A DNA stretch of 64,000 bases, taken from contig NZ_JMLS01000004.1 in NCBI RefSeq assembly GCF_000686845.1, forward strand, positions 310,001 to 374,000. Direction: 5' to 3'. Under the pieces are notes generated by a model. That model searched no databases and had not been told where the DNA came from. It saw only the letters and a list, made by a program, of their open reading frames with translations. The stretch is from Paenibacillus sp. UNC451MF. GTDB lineage: Bacteria; Bacillota; Bacilli; Paenibacillales; NBRC-103111. The stretch's first letter is position 1. Each line of letters starts with the position of its first letter. A program made the translations under genes and the position numbers. Of this stretch, positions 8,592-17,533 are shown in pieces.

Positions 8592-8712
8592 AGCTATTTC
8601 CCCCTTTATCCATTGGAATAAATTCACAATGAAGCATACTGACAAATCTTGCTTGTATTATTGTATGGCGCCCCAAGTATACTGTCAATTTCTTCTTCAT
8701 TACCTCAGAATA

Positions 8713-8748
8713 AAAAAGCAAGGGCTTGAAAGCCCCTGCTTATTTTTG
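8713..8748 (-). terminator. Terminator of the RCC1/SLH gene
   Basis: An inverted repeat, AAGCAAGGGCTT against AAGCCCCTGCTT on the plus strand, has A-rich and T-rich flanks on its two sides. It lies about 25 bases after the stop of the RCC1/SLH gene. Confidence 0.75.
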
Positions 8749-8771
8749 ATATATTCCCTTACTGCTTTTGT

Positions 8772-11654
8772 CTATTGTGCGGCATTTTTCACTGCTGCTT
8801 CATCCACCTGCAGCTTACCGCCGCTGTTCAGTGTGAGTATCCGTTCGATAATCGTAACGGCTTGGGCTCGGTTCGTCGATTCATCCGGAGCCAACCGACC
8901 GTTATCCAACCCTTGCAATATCCCCTTCTGAACAGCTGTCTGCATGGCGAATGAGTCCGTAAGGACTGTATTCGGCTTTTGCAGCTCCTTATTAGTAGCA
9001 CGAACTGCAACGGACGCAATCTCCGCCCGTGTAATCGGTGCATTCCAAGCTGCTTCAGTGTTTTCTAGATCGTTCAAGCCTGCCTTGCTTAATGCATCCG
9101 TATAAGGCTTGTACCAAGCCTCACCGCTCGCCACTGGGGCTGCAGGTAGCTGCAGAGCAGCTGCCGTCATCTTGGCGAACTCGGCACGAGTCACCGTGCC
9201 GTTAGGCTGGAACGTGCCGTCGGGATACCCGTCGGCATAGCCTTTTTCCACTGCGGAGGCAATTGCAGCCTCCGCCCAGTGACCGGCCGTATCGCTCAAG
9301 GAGCGAACGAAGCCGGTCACCACCCCGGGTACGGTACGGTTCAAATACGTACCGTCGCCCAATTGACCGGACATGTTGCCTCCCCATGTCCACAGCTTAC
9401 CATCCGCTGTCATCGCAGCGGAATGAGCGCTTCCTGCGGCGATAGATGCCGCTCCCGCAATGCCTTGGGCTTGAACCGGACGCATACGGTTCGTCTTTGA
9501 ACCGTCCCCAAGCTGGCCGAAGTTATTGAGGCCCCAGGTCCATACACTACCGTCCGTACGGACAGCAAGCGTGTGGAATGCTCCGCCTGCAATTGCGGTT
9601 ACTTTCGTCATTCCGCTTACTTGAACCGGAAGCATACGATTTGTGCTCGTATTATCGCCCAATTGGCCGAAGCCGTTGTAACCCCATGTCCATACCGTTC
9701 CATCGGATTTCAAAGCAATGGAATGACTTTTACCTGCTGCAATGGCTTGTACACCGTCCAAGCCAACAATTTGTTGAGCCGTTCGCTTCAACAATGTCGT
9801 ATTGTCTCCAAGCTGGCCATTGCTGTTATCCCCCCATGCCCAGACCGTGCCGTCGTCAGCCAATGCCAAGCCATGGTTGAACCCCGCCGCGATTGCTTTA
9901 ATCCGCATTAGGCCAGGAATTTGAACCGGTTCTGAATGGGTATCGCTCGTGCCATCACCCTGTTGGCCAAATGTATTATCTCCAACAGCCCAGACAGATC
10001 CATCTTTCTTTAGAGCTATTGTAAATGCGTTGCCTGCGGCGATATCCGTTATATCTTTCCATTGAGCCATTGCCGATGGGATGTTCCGGCCAAGTGATGC
10101 CGTATCCGCTAATTGGCTGCTTAGATTGAGTCCCCAGCTCCATACGGAGCCATCATTCCTGAGTACCGCAGCATGCCCAGATCCCGCGGTAAGAGCCGTT
10201 ACCTGAGAAAGCCCTTCTACCTCATCAGGTTTATTTTTACCGATGTTAACGCCTTGTCCCAATTGGCCGTATAGGTTTTCACCCCAGGACCAAAGCTTGT
10301 TGTTTCTCCACACCATCGTGTACGAGTCTCCAGCCGTCAAGACCCTTGTGTTTTGAGTGTTATTGTAGCTGTAATGTCCCTCCATTGAAGGAGCCGGAGG
10401 CTTAACTAATAAAGAAAATCTAGGAAGCAGCGTAGGTAAAATTCGATTTGTCGTCGCACCGTCCCCAAGCTGTCCGAGTGCGCTGTTTCCCCATGACCAA
10501 ACGGTACCATCCGACTTGACAGCCAAAGAATGAAAATGTCCTGAACCGATCAAGGCTACATCCTTAAGATTGTCGATGTAAATATGAATGACACTATCTT
10601 TATAATCTCCTGTGCCAAGCTGTCCGTAATTATTTAATCCCCATGTGCTAACTTTCCCGTCCTTATGCAGTACTACCGCATGAGAATTCCCAGCAGCAAT
10701 GGCGACCGCATCCGTAATACCAATGACCTCTGCTGCAAATGTCCGATCAGTCGTATTGCCGTTACCAAGCTGACCGGAAACGTTGTAACCCCATGTCCAT
10801 ACTTTGCCGTCTTCCTTCAATAGCATAGAAAAATTGCCACCAGCGGCAATCGCCTTGGTTTCATAAGTATAATTGACTCTTGTAGGCCGATTCGTCTTCC
10901 TCTCTGTTACGGAGTCACCGGCTTGTCCATATGTGTTATCGCCCCATGCAACGACTGTTTTATCGGTAAGGAGAGCGAGCATGTGATTGCCGCCTGCCGC
11001 GATTGCTGTTACATTGGTGGGATAGGATAACTGATTTGGAGATAGCTTGTCCGCATAAGTACTGTCCCCGAGCTGTCCCTTCTCATTATCGCCCCAAGTG
11101 ACAATCGTTCCATCCTTCTTAAGTGCAATTGATGAATTATTGCCGGCAGAGATAGCTACGACATCCCTTAGATCAGGAATCTCAAACGGGATAGGACGAT
11201 CCTCTTTGGTTCCGTCACCTAACTGACCCTTATTATTTTGGCCCCATGCCCAAACCGTTCCATCCTTACGTAATGCCAGCGTGTGATTCATCCCCGCGGC
11301 AATCGCTTTAATCTCGAACAGCTCTTTTACTTGGCTCGGAGCATAACGAAATACGTTAGGTCCCGTTCCCAGTTTACCGTGTAGGCTATCCCCCCAAGTC
11401 CATACAGTGCCATCGCTTTTGAGAGCAACTGTATGTCCCAGACCTGCGGTTATTTGTACTAATCCCAAAGAAGGAATTCCAGTTTGGGTGGTAGCTGTAG
11501 CTGTATCCGTTCCAGAGGAAGCAGCTCCCCCGTTCTCGGGGGAGTCCTCCGCGTGGACCATTCCTGCACCAATCAAGCATTGGAGCATCAAGGCGATGAC
11601 CATGATGTAGGCAAAGCATTGGCTCCCTTTATATTTCCGAAGGTTTCGAACCAT
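8772..11654 (-). CDS. Secreted RCC1-repeat protein with three SLH domains
   Basis: The protein has 960 residues and a signal peptide of about 35 residues (cut after VHA). It carries fourteen copies of a WxWGxNxxGQLGDG-type RCC1 motif: seven, then a linker (VKPPAPSMEGHYS) near residue 420, then seven more. This predicts two seven-bladed beta-propellers. Three C-terminal SLH motifs (DTAGHWAEAAI, YTDALSKAGL, TDSFAMQTAVQKGILQG; about residues 795-945) should anchor it to the cell wall polymer. Its binding partner is unknown. GGAGGAG precedes the ATG at a good distance. It is a single-gene unit. Confidence 0.93.
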   Translation of the reverse strand: MVRNLRKYKGSQCFAYIMVIALMLQCLIGAGMVHAEDSPENGGAASSGTDTATATTQTGIPSLGLVQITAGLGHTVALKSDGTVWTWGDSLHGKLGTGPNVFRYAPSQVKELFEIKAIAAGMNHTLALRKDGTVWAWGQNNKGQLGDGTKEDRPIPFEIPDLRDVVAISAGNNSSIALKKDGTIVTWGDNEKGQLGDSTYADKLSPNQLSYPTNVTAIAAGGNHMLALLTDKTVVAWGDNTYGQAGDSVTERKTNRPTRVNYTYETKAIAAGGNFSMLLKEDGKVWTWGYNVSGQLGNGNTTDRTFAAEVIGITDAVAIAAGNSHAVVLHKDGKVSTWGLNNYGQLGTGDYKDSVIHIYIDNLKDVALIGSGHFHSLAVKSDGTVWSWGNSALGQLGDGATTNRILPTLLPRFSLLVKPPAPSMEGHYSYNNTQNTRVLTAGDSYTMVWRNNKLWSWGENLYGQLGQGVNIGKNKPDEVEGLSQVTALTAGSGHAAVLRNDGSVWSWGLNLSSQLADTASLGRNIPSAMAQWKDITDIAAGNAFTIALKKDGSVWAVGDNTFGQQGDGTSDTHSEPVQIPGLMRIKAIAAGFNHGLALADDGTVWAWGDNSNGQLGDNTTLLKRTAQQIVGLDGVQAIAAGKSHSIALKSDGTVWTWGYNGFGQLGDNTSTNRMLPVQVSGMTKVTAIAGGAFHTLAVRTDGSVWTWGLNNFGQLGDGSKTNRMRPVQAQGIAGAASIAAGSAHSAAMTADGKLWTWGGNMSGQLGDGTYLNRTVPGVVTGFVRSLSDTAGHWAEAAIASAVEKGYADGYPDGTFQPNGTVTRAEFAKMTAAALQLPAAPVASGEAWYKPYTDALSKAGLNDLENTEAAWNAPITRAEIASVAVRATNKELQKPNTVLTDSFAMQTAVQKGILQGLDNGRLAPDESTNRAQAVTIIERILTLNSGGKLQVDEAAVKNAAQ

Positions 11655-11700
11655 TTTTCACTCTCTCCTCCATTGTATGAAATCTTTTCTAGACCCTGCA

Positions 11701-14700
11701 TTATAAAAGGTTAGTGTTATCGGCAGGCAGGGCTGGAGGTGATTTGCGCTTCAATTTACTGCGAAAGAAATCCATCATGCCGTCCATCAAAGTATACACA
11801 ACAGGAACGAGAAGCAGGGTTACCATGGTGGACAACGTCAATCCGAAGGCCACTACGGTAGCCATGGAAGCTTGAGCTTCCGCTCCTTCCCCGAAGCCAA
11901 TGACGAGTGGCAGCATCGCGAGAACGGTAGTTCCTGTCGTCATTAATATTGGCCTTAACCGAATTCTTCCCGCTTCTATTAATGCATCGAAGAGCGTATA
12001 GCCCCGTTTCCTTAGCTGATTCGTGTAATCGACGAGAACAATCGCATTATTTACGACGATACCCATCAGCATGATCATCCCCATAACCGAGTTCATATTA
12101 ATGGTCCGATTGGTCAGATACAATCCTAATATTGCTCCGACAAACGTCGGAGGCAGCGAAAACATAATAATGAAGGGACCATATAACGATTCAAATTGGC
12201 TCGCCATAACCATATAAACCAGAACAACAGACAGACCAAGCATTAAATATAAGCTGCTGAACGTACTATTCGCTTCGCTCTTAGACGTCAGATTGATCGA
12301 ATAGCCATCTGGAGGCTGTATCGTATCCAGCCGTGCTTGAACCTCCTTCTCAACATCCCCGATTGCAGCACCGGATACGGAAGCTTGAACTGTTGTCAAA
12401 CGCTGCTGATTAATGTGGCGAATTTGCGCAGGGCTTGAGCCAGGAGTAACCTTAGCAATAGCGCTCAATGGAATTTGTGCACCAGACGAAGTGTTCAAGA
12501 CCACTTGATTCAGGTTCTCCAGGTTGTTCGTAAATTCCGTTGGATATTTGACTAATACGGAAATTTGCGCATCCCCTGTCTTAAAGTTTGTCGCTACAGA
12601 GCCTTGATAAGCTGTTCTAACAGCCGTCATAACCTCTCGAACGGAAATTCCGTAGTAGGCTGCAGCATCGCGGTCAATTGTCATATCGTACGCTGGAATA
12701 CTGCGTTCCAATGTATTTTGTACACTGCGTAATGTCGGGATACCACGGAGCTCCTCGGCTACCATATCACCCAGCTTGCTCAGAACCGCCATATCCGGGC
12801 CGTTCAGGTTCACTGTAATATCTGCGCCGCCTCCTCCGCCTAAGCCTGGCAGACGTACAGATGAACGGCTGTTAACCGAGATTTGTGCTCCAGGGTTTCC
12901 TTGCGTCATGTTACGGATTTGTTCAACAATTTGTTCTGTCTTCAGCTTCCGCTCCTCGAGTGGCTTAAGCGTGACGCTTATGTTAGCTGAGTTAGTCGAG
13001 GAACTTTGGAAAGCACCCCCGCCAGCACTGCCAACAGTAGTGAAAATCGTTTCGATATCCTCAATGTCCTTAATCTGCTCTTCAATTTTAGTAGTGAGAG
13101 CGTTCGTTATTTCAAACTTCGTTCCTTGCCCCAAGCTAATATTAATGTTCAGCTGCCCTTCATCGGACTTCGGCATCATCTCCGAGCCTACAAATTTGGC
13201 CAAATACACACTGCCTCCAAGCATCCCTACGGTAACTAAAATAATGACCCAGCGGTGGCTAAGAGACCAGCGCAGCATGCCAATGTATCCTCCCGTAAAA
13301 CGGTTCATGCCGCGGCCAAACCAAACAGCCGGGTTGTAGGAGCGCCCTTCGGGTAAAGATTCGTCATGATGCTTGGTCAAAATTTTAGCCGCAAGCATCG
13401 GTACCAATGTGATAGCTGCAAACAAAGCTGCAATATGCGAAAAGCTGACCGTTAACGCCATCGGAACGAAGAAATTTTTGATCATCCCGTTAATGAATAC
13501 GGTTGGCGCAAAAACAGCAATCTGTGCCAATGCGGAAGCCAATACGGCAGTCCCCACTTCGGCTGTTCCTTGCTTAGCCGCCTCTGTAGGCGAGAGTCCT
13601 TCTTCTTTCTTCCTGTATATGCTCTCAAGCACGACGACCGCAAAGTCGACTAGCGAGCCCAAGCCTAGCGCCAAGCCCCCGAGCGTAATGGTATTGATCG
13701 TCTGATGCGAGAAATACATCATACTGAATGTACTGATAACCGATATCGGAATGACGACACCGATAATCAATGTAGCGCGGATACTATTCAAGAACAGCAT
13801 CAGAATGATGATGGAGAATACAGCGCCAAGAAGGGTATGCTCAATAACCGTGTTGATCGAGCTTTTAATAAATTTAGAAGAATCGTTAAGAACGGCGAGC
13901 TTTACACCTTCTGGCAGCTTGCTCTGAATGTCACTCATAGCCGCCCGGATATTGTCGGCAACCTTAACTGTATTGCCATCAGATTGCTTCAACACGGATA
14001 TCCCGACGCTCTGCTCCCCATTTCGACGGGAATCATATGTAATGTCTTGATAAGTGTCAATGATTTTACCAAGCTCACCTAACTCGAGTGACTGCCCTCT
14101 GGATAGCTGAACTCTTACCTTCTCGATTTCAGACGTCGACTTGAATTCTCCGCTGATTCTTAAGGGAACGAGCTGATCTCCCTTATATACGAGACCGGCA
14201 TCCATCGACTGGTTATCGTTGCTGAGAGCTTGAGTAACCTGATTGAACGTAATGCCATATTGGGTAAGTTTATTTTGATCGACTAATAATTGAATTTGCC
14301 GGACACGGCCTCCGCTAACTCCGACGGATGCAACACCTTCTACACGTTGTACGGCAGGACTGACGACGTTGTCAGCCAAATCGCGCAATGTGATTAGATC
14401 AATATCTTTGCCATATAGCGAAAGACTCAGAATCGGCGAGCTGTTCGGGTCCGCTTTGGAAACGACAGGTGCATCCGCATCCGCCGGCAGCTGTCTCCGG
14501 ACTCGGTCCAAGCGATCCCGCATGGCTAATGTGGCTTCACTAATATCTGTACCGAAATTAAACTGTATAGTGACGTTACTGCTTCCGGTTCGCGAGTTCG
14601 AGGTCACCGATGACACGTTGGCTATGGTTGCCATCGAAGCCTCCACTCGTTTCGTCACCTGATTCTCCACTTGTCCTGGCGAAGCTCCAGGCCAGCTCAC

Positions 14701-14844
14701 GGAAACCGTTGCTGTTGGAATTTCCATATTCGGATACAAATCGACAGGCAGCAACGGCGCCGCTATCGATCCTAATATGGTTAAAGCGATCATAATCATC
14801 AGTATCGTAACAGGACGATTAACTGAAAAATTCGCTAAATTCAC
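11701..14844 (-). CDS. RND family efflux transporter permease (HAE1/SwrC-like)
   Basis: The protein has 1047 residues, the full RND length: twelve membrane helices with two large extracytoplasmic loops. It starts MNLANFSVNRPVTILM and contains the family's porter motifs (PGASPGQVENQVTKRVE). Such pumps export amphiphilic compounds by proton antiport; Bacillus SwrC exports surfactin. Residue 400 keeps the TM4 aspartate, but the second aspartate of AcrB is Phe401 here. The AcrB TM10 lysine position is Asn932 (IVVNNAIVLVDY). The gene overlaps the adaptor gene by ATGA and so forms an operon with it. Confidence 0.93.
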   Translation of the reverse strand: MNLANFSVNRPVTILMIMIALTILGSIAAPLLPVDLYPNMEIPTATVSVSWPGASPGQVENQVTKRVEASMATIANVSSVTSNSRTGSSNVTIQFNFGTDISEATLAMRDRLDRVRRQLPADADAPVVSKADPNSSPILSLSLYGKDIDLITLRDLADNVVSPAVQRVEGVASVGVSGGRVRQIQLLVDQNKLTQYGITFNQVTQALSNDNQSMDAGLVYKGDQLVPLRISGEFKSTSEIEKVRVQLSRGQSLELGELGKIIDTYQDITYDSRRNGEQSVGISVLKQSDGNTVKVADNIRAAMSDIQSKLPEGVKLAVLNDSSKFIKSSINTVIEHTLLGAVFSIIILMLFLNSIRATLIIGVVIPISVISTFSMMYFSHQTINTITLGGLALGLGSLVDFAVVVLESIYRKKEEGLSPTEAAKQGTAEVGTAVLASALAQIAVFAPTVFINGMIKNFFVPMALTVSFSHIAALFAAITLVPMLAAKILTKHHDESLPEGRSYNPAVWFGRGMNRFTGGYIGMLRWSLSHRWVIILVTVGMLGGSVYLAKFVGSEMMPKSDEGQLNINISLGQGTKFEITNALTTKIEEQIKDIEDIETIFTTVGSAGGGAFQSSSTNSANISVTLKPLEERKLKTEQIVEQIRNMTQGNPGAQISVNSRSSVRLPGLGGGGGADITVNLNGPDMAVLSKLGDMVAEELRGIPTLRSVQNTLERSIPAYDMTIDRDAAAYYGISVREVMTAVRTAYQGSVATNFKTGDAQISVLVKYPTEFTNNLENLNQVVLNTSSGAQIPLSAIAKVTPGSSPAQIRHINQQRLTTVQASVSGAAIGDVEKEVQARLDTIQPPDGYSINLTSKSEANSTFSSLYLMLGLSVVLVYMVMASQFESLYGPFIIMFSLPPTFVGAILGLYLTNRTINMNSVMGMIMLMGIVVNNAIVLVDYTNQLRKRGYTLFDALIEAGRIRLRPILMTTGTTVLAMLPLVIGFGEGAEAQASMATVVAFGLTLSTMVTLLLVPVVYTLMDGMMDFFRSKLKRKSPPALPADNTNLL

Positions 14845-17006
14845 TGACCGCCACCTGCTCCCGTTTGACCGGCTGCACCGCCATTCGAATTAGCGGGACG
14901 ATTCGTTTGGGGCTGCTCCCCTTGTTCCTTTGGTTTTTCACCTTGTGCCTTTTCAGCTTGAGGCTTTTCTCCCTGCTTTTTCTCGTCTTGTTTCTTCTCG
15001 CCTTGTGGCTTCTCAGTCTGTGCAGGCTTATCTCCTTGAGCAGGCTTTTCTCCCTGTGCAGCTTTATTGTTTTGCTGACCTTGTTGATTTTGCTGCTGTC
15101 CTTGAGGCTTTTGGCCGTTTTGCTGCCCTTGCTGCTGCTGTCCTTGCTGACCTTGCTTCTGTCCCGATTGCTGTCCTTCCTGACCCGGTTGGACTATCTG
15201 GACACTCGCTTTATCGGACAACAGCTCTTGTCCTTTCACTACAAGCTCGTCTCCCTCGCTTAATCCGTTTGTGACTTCGAATTGAGAGCTAGTCATAGTA
15301 CCAATCTTTACAGTTACTTTTTTCGCTTTGCCATCCTTAACGATAAATGCGGCAGTTCCGTTTGGCTGTGAAAGTATGGCATCTGCAGGCACCATGATGG
15401 CCTGACGTCCTTCGCTCTTCATGCTTGAAGTTGCAAACATTCCTGGAAGCACTTCGCCTTTAGGGTCATCTATTTTAATATCTACCCCATAGGCTTTGGT
15501 TACTGAATCCAAAGTTGGGCGAATGGCAGCCACGACACCCTCAAACGTTTTGTTCAAAGTAGGAACATTAACTTTCATTTCCATCCCTTTTTTGATTTTA
15601 CCAATACTGGATTCAGGGATGTTCACTGTCGCTTGAGTAGGATTTAAGGCGGCTACAGAAACAATATTTCCGTTATTGCCCGCATTTTGTCCAACTGGAG
15701 TATTGATTGCGGTTACAACTCCATCAACAGGCGATAATAACACCCCATCCTGCAGCTGTTCGTTAAGTATTTTCAGGTTGGATTGAGCCTGTTCGAATTG
15801 GGCTGTACTTACCGTTACGGCATCGGTGGATTTCGCTGTTTGAAGTGCTTGTTCCGACTGGGCAACCTGAGCTTTGGATACGTTCAAGCTAAGCTCTTGA
15901 TTCGTTTGAGCATTAGCCAAGGCTAGTTGATCCTTCTGCATCGTCAGCTGGTTCGTATCCAAAATGACAGATAATGTGTTTTGTGCATTGGCAAGTGAGA
16001 TCGTGTCACGGTTCAACTGCTCTTGAGCCACCTGTACCGATTGGGAGTTTTGAGCAGCGACCAAATCTCCTTGAGCTTTAAGTAACGCAGAGGTTGCGGA
16101 AGTCAATGAGCTCGGCGTAGTTTGCTGCGCCTGATCCAAATCTAGCTGTGCTTGTTGAATCTTTTGCAGTGCGTTCTCGACATCCGTTACTTTCGAAGCC
16201 GAACCTTCTTTCACATTTTTATAATTGATAATAGCCTGCTGGAGTTTTAGTTGAAGTGAGTCCAACGTATTATTGGAATTCACTTGAGACGTTTGAATGC
16301 TATCCTGCTGAGCATTCAAAGTATTTTGAGCGTTAGTCAAGTTCGTGTTATATGTAGTGATCGCATTGTTTAAGCTTTGCTGTGTTATAGCGACCTGCTG
16401 CTTGGCGGTTGCAATGGAATTTTGCTGATCATTTAACGCCTTGTTGTAATTCGCTTGGGATATGGCGACCTGCTGCTTGGCAGAAGCTACTGCATTCTGT
16501 TGATCGGCTACCGCCTTTTCCAGATTCGCTTTTTGTACTGACAGCTGCTTCTCTGCGGTCGCTTCACTGTTCGCCTGGTCATTCGTAGACCTTTGAAGCT
16601 GAGCCGAGCTTACTGCCAGTGCGCTTTGAGACTGAGCAATTTGCTGCTGCAGCTGTGTAGTATCGATTTGAGCCAACGGATCACCTACCTTGACACGATC
16701 ACCTGGCTTGACCACAATATCCGTTACACGTCCAGTAACACGAGAAGAGACATTGGTTGTATACTGCGGGGTGATTGACCCCGTATACACTTGTCCGCCG
16801 CCCACATCGGACTTTTTCACGACAAGCGTTTCTACTGGAAACTGTCTAGGGCCCCCTCTCTGTGCTGTCTGGGCTCCCGTCTGTCCTGTCTTCGGACCTC
16901 CCCAGTTCGTGAATGTCGCACCTACAACGGCAATGATAGCAATCACTGCAATGGTAGCAACAACCCACTTTTTGGATACATTCTGGATCCACCTGATCAT
17001 TCCCAT
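14841..17006 (-). CDS. RND efflux adaptor (HlyD/membrane fusion family) with Gln/Lys-rich tail
   Basis: The protein has 721 residues, against about 400 for usual adaptors. One membrane segment lies near residues 14-31 (VVATIAVIAIIAVVGATF). A lipoyl/barrel-sandwich half follows (GRVTDIVVKPGDRVKVGDPL), then a Gln/Ala/Asn-rich coiled coil of about 300 residues, then the second half (GVVTAINTPVGQ) and beta-barrel domains. The last 110 residues or so are low complexity, repeating GQQ and EKPQ units. No lipobox is seen. In a bacterium without an outer membrane the long coiled coil and tail probably span or bind the cell wall. It is first in the operon with the pump. Confidence 0.9.
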   Translation of the reverse strand: MGMIRWIQNVSKKWVVATIAVIAIIAVVGATFTNWGGPKTGQTGAQTAQRGGPRQFPVETLVVKKSDVGGGQVYTGSITPQYTTNVSSRVTGRVTDIVVKPGDRVKVGDPLAQIDTTQLQQQIAQSQSALAVSSAQLQRSTNDQANSEATAEKQLSVQKANLEKAVADQQNAVASAKQQVAISQANYNKALNDQQNSIATAKQQVAITQQSLNNAITTYNTNLTNAQNTLNAQQDSIQTSQVNSNNTLDSLQLKLQQAIINYKNVKEGSASKVTDVENALQKIQQAQLDLDQAQQTTPSSLTSATSALLKAQGDLVAAQNSQSVQVAQEQLNRDTISLANAQNTLSVILDTNQLTMQKDQLALANAQTNQELSLNVSKAQVAQSEQALQTAKSTDAVTVSTAQFEQAQSNLKILNEQLQDGVLLSPVDGVVTAINTPVGQNAGNNGNIVSVAALNPTQATVNIPESSIGKIKKGMEMKVNVPTLNKTFEGVVAAIRPTLDSVTKAYGVDIKIDDPKGEVLPGMFATSSMKSEGRQAIMVPADAILSQPNGTAAFIVKDGKAKKVTVKIGTMTSSQFEVTNGLSEGDELVVKGQELLSDKASVQIVQPGQEGQQSGQKQGQQGQQQQGQQNGQKPQGQQQNQQGQQNNKAAQGEKPAQGDKPAQTEKPQGEKKQDEKKQGEKPQAEKAQGEKPKEQGEQPQTNRPANSNGGAAGQTGAGGGQ

Positions 17007-17208
17007 ACCTCCATGTATTCATGCCCGTCTTCCTCTATAAGGATCTGCTCCAAAAATGAGGGTTTACCTTGCTGCCAAGGCCAACGAAACGAGGTGCTCG
17101 AATAAAACTGCACCAACTATCATCAACTTAGCGTATATTCATGATGAAACTATGATATAAATGTGAAAAATGTGTAAAAAAAAGGACACTTTTGACACTT
17201 TCTCTCAT

Positions 17209-17250
17209 GAAAATTGATACAGCATTGAGCGTAAAGAAAATTGATACAGC
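17209..17250. repeat. 15-bp direct repeat pair
   Basis: GAAAATTGATACAGC occurs at 17209-17223 and again at 17236-17250, 27 bp start to start. It sits between the ncRNA candidate and the efflux operon, about 200 bp upstream of the adaptor start. Two tandem sites on roughly two-and-a-half turns could be regulator sites. The remainder of 17007-17208 shows only A+T-rich sequence and no clear consensus promoter. Confidence 0.6.
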
Positions 17251-17263
17251 TTTATTTACGCAT

Positions 17264-17293
17264 AAAAAAAAGGACCCCTCTCAGGGTCCTTTT
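17264..17293 (-). terminator. Rho-independent terminator of the ncRNA candidate
   Basis: On the minus strand AAAAGGACCC pairs with GGGTCCTTTT around the loop TGAGAG and runs into TTTTTTTATG. It abuts the closing stem of the RNA candidate. Confidence 0.9.
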
Positions 17294-17491
17294 AGCGGTG
17301 AATTGATTGTTGAATCTTGCTCGATCCTTCCAAAAGCTAGTGATTAACCTTGTTCACTTTATTGCAGTACGTGTACTACACTAACGTGTCTTTGGCACAT
17401 CCCTCCGCTTCTATCTGGAGTCTACCACAATATTCCCGGAATGTTTCGCTGAATCGTTCAACGGAACCACGCCTCTCTTTTCACCGCTAAA
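17266..17491 (-). ncRNA. Candidate structured ncRNA (6S-like architecture) with terminator
   Basis: No convincing gene lies here, yet the ends are perfectly complementary: TTTAGCGGTGAA at 17491-17480 (minus) pairs with TTCACCGCTAAA at 17302-17291. Inside, GTTGAA/TTCAAC (17462-17457 with 17314-17309) and CGATTC/GGATCG (17456-17451 with 17327-17322) continue an interrupted rod. The middle contains small hairpins such as CTCC..GGAG and ACACGTTAGTGT. A terminator stem AAAAGGACCC/GGGTCCTTTT plus a T-run follows directly at 17293-17264. An interrupted closing rod of about 200 nt with a central loop region and its own terminator is the general form of 6S RNA, but identity is not proven. Confidence 0.5.
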
Positions 17492-17533
17492 TATAGTATG
17501 ATCAGGTTTATTTCTTTTTATACTCAGCCTCAT

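Noticed and set aside
8772-11654. Regularly spaced DNA similarity, considered as a repeat array or CRISPR
   Set aside because: The repeats are about 150-200 bp, imperfect, and in frame; they encode RCC1 blades.
12776-13339. Plus-strand open frame of 187 codons inside the RND pump gene
   Set aside because: It lies wholly antisense to a clearly coding gene, has no ribosome site and no recognisable domains; it is a by-product of codon bias.
14865-15263. Leu-rich plus-strand frames opposite the adaptor tail
   Set aside because: They mirror the Gln/Lys-rich repeats of the adaptor tail read backwards; low complexity explains the length.
17180-17220. Plus-strand TTGACA with TGATAC 17 bases later as a promoter
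   Set aside because: The -10 is poor and a transcript would run straight into the terminator at 17264-17293 and then antisense to the ncRNA candidate.
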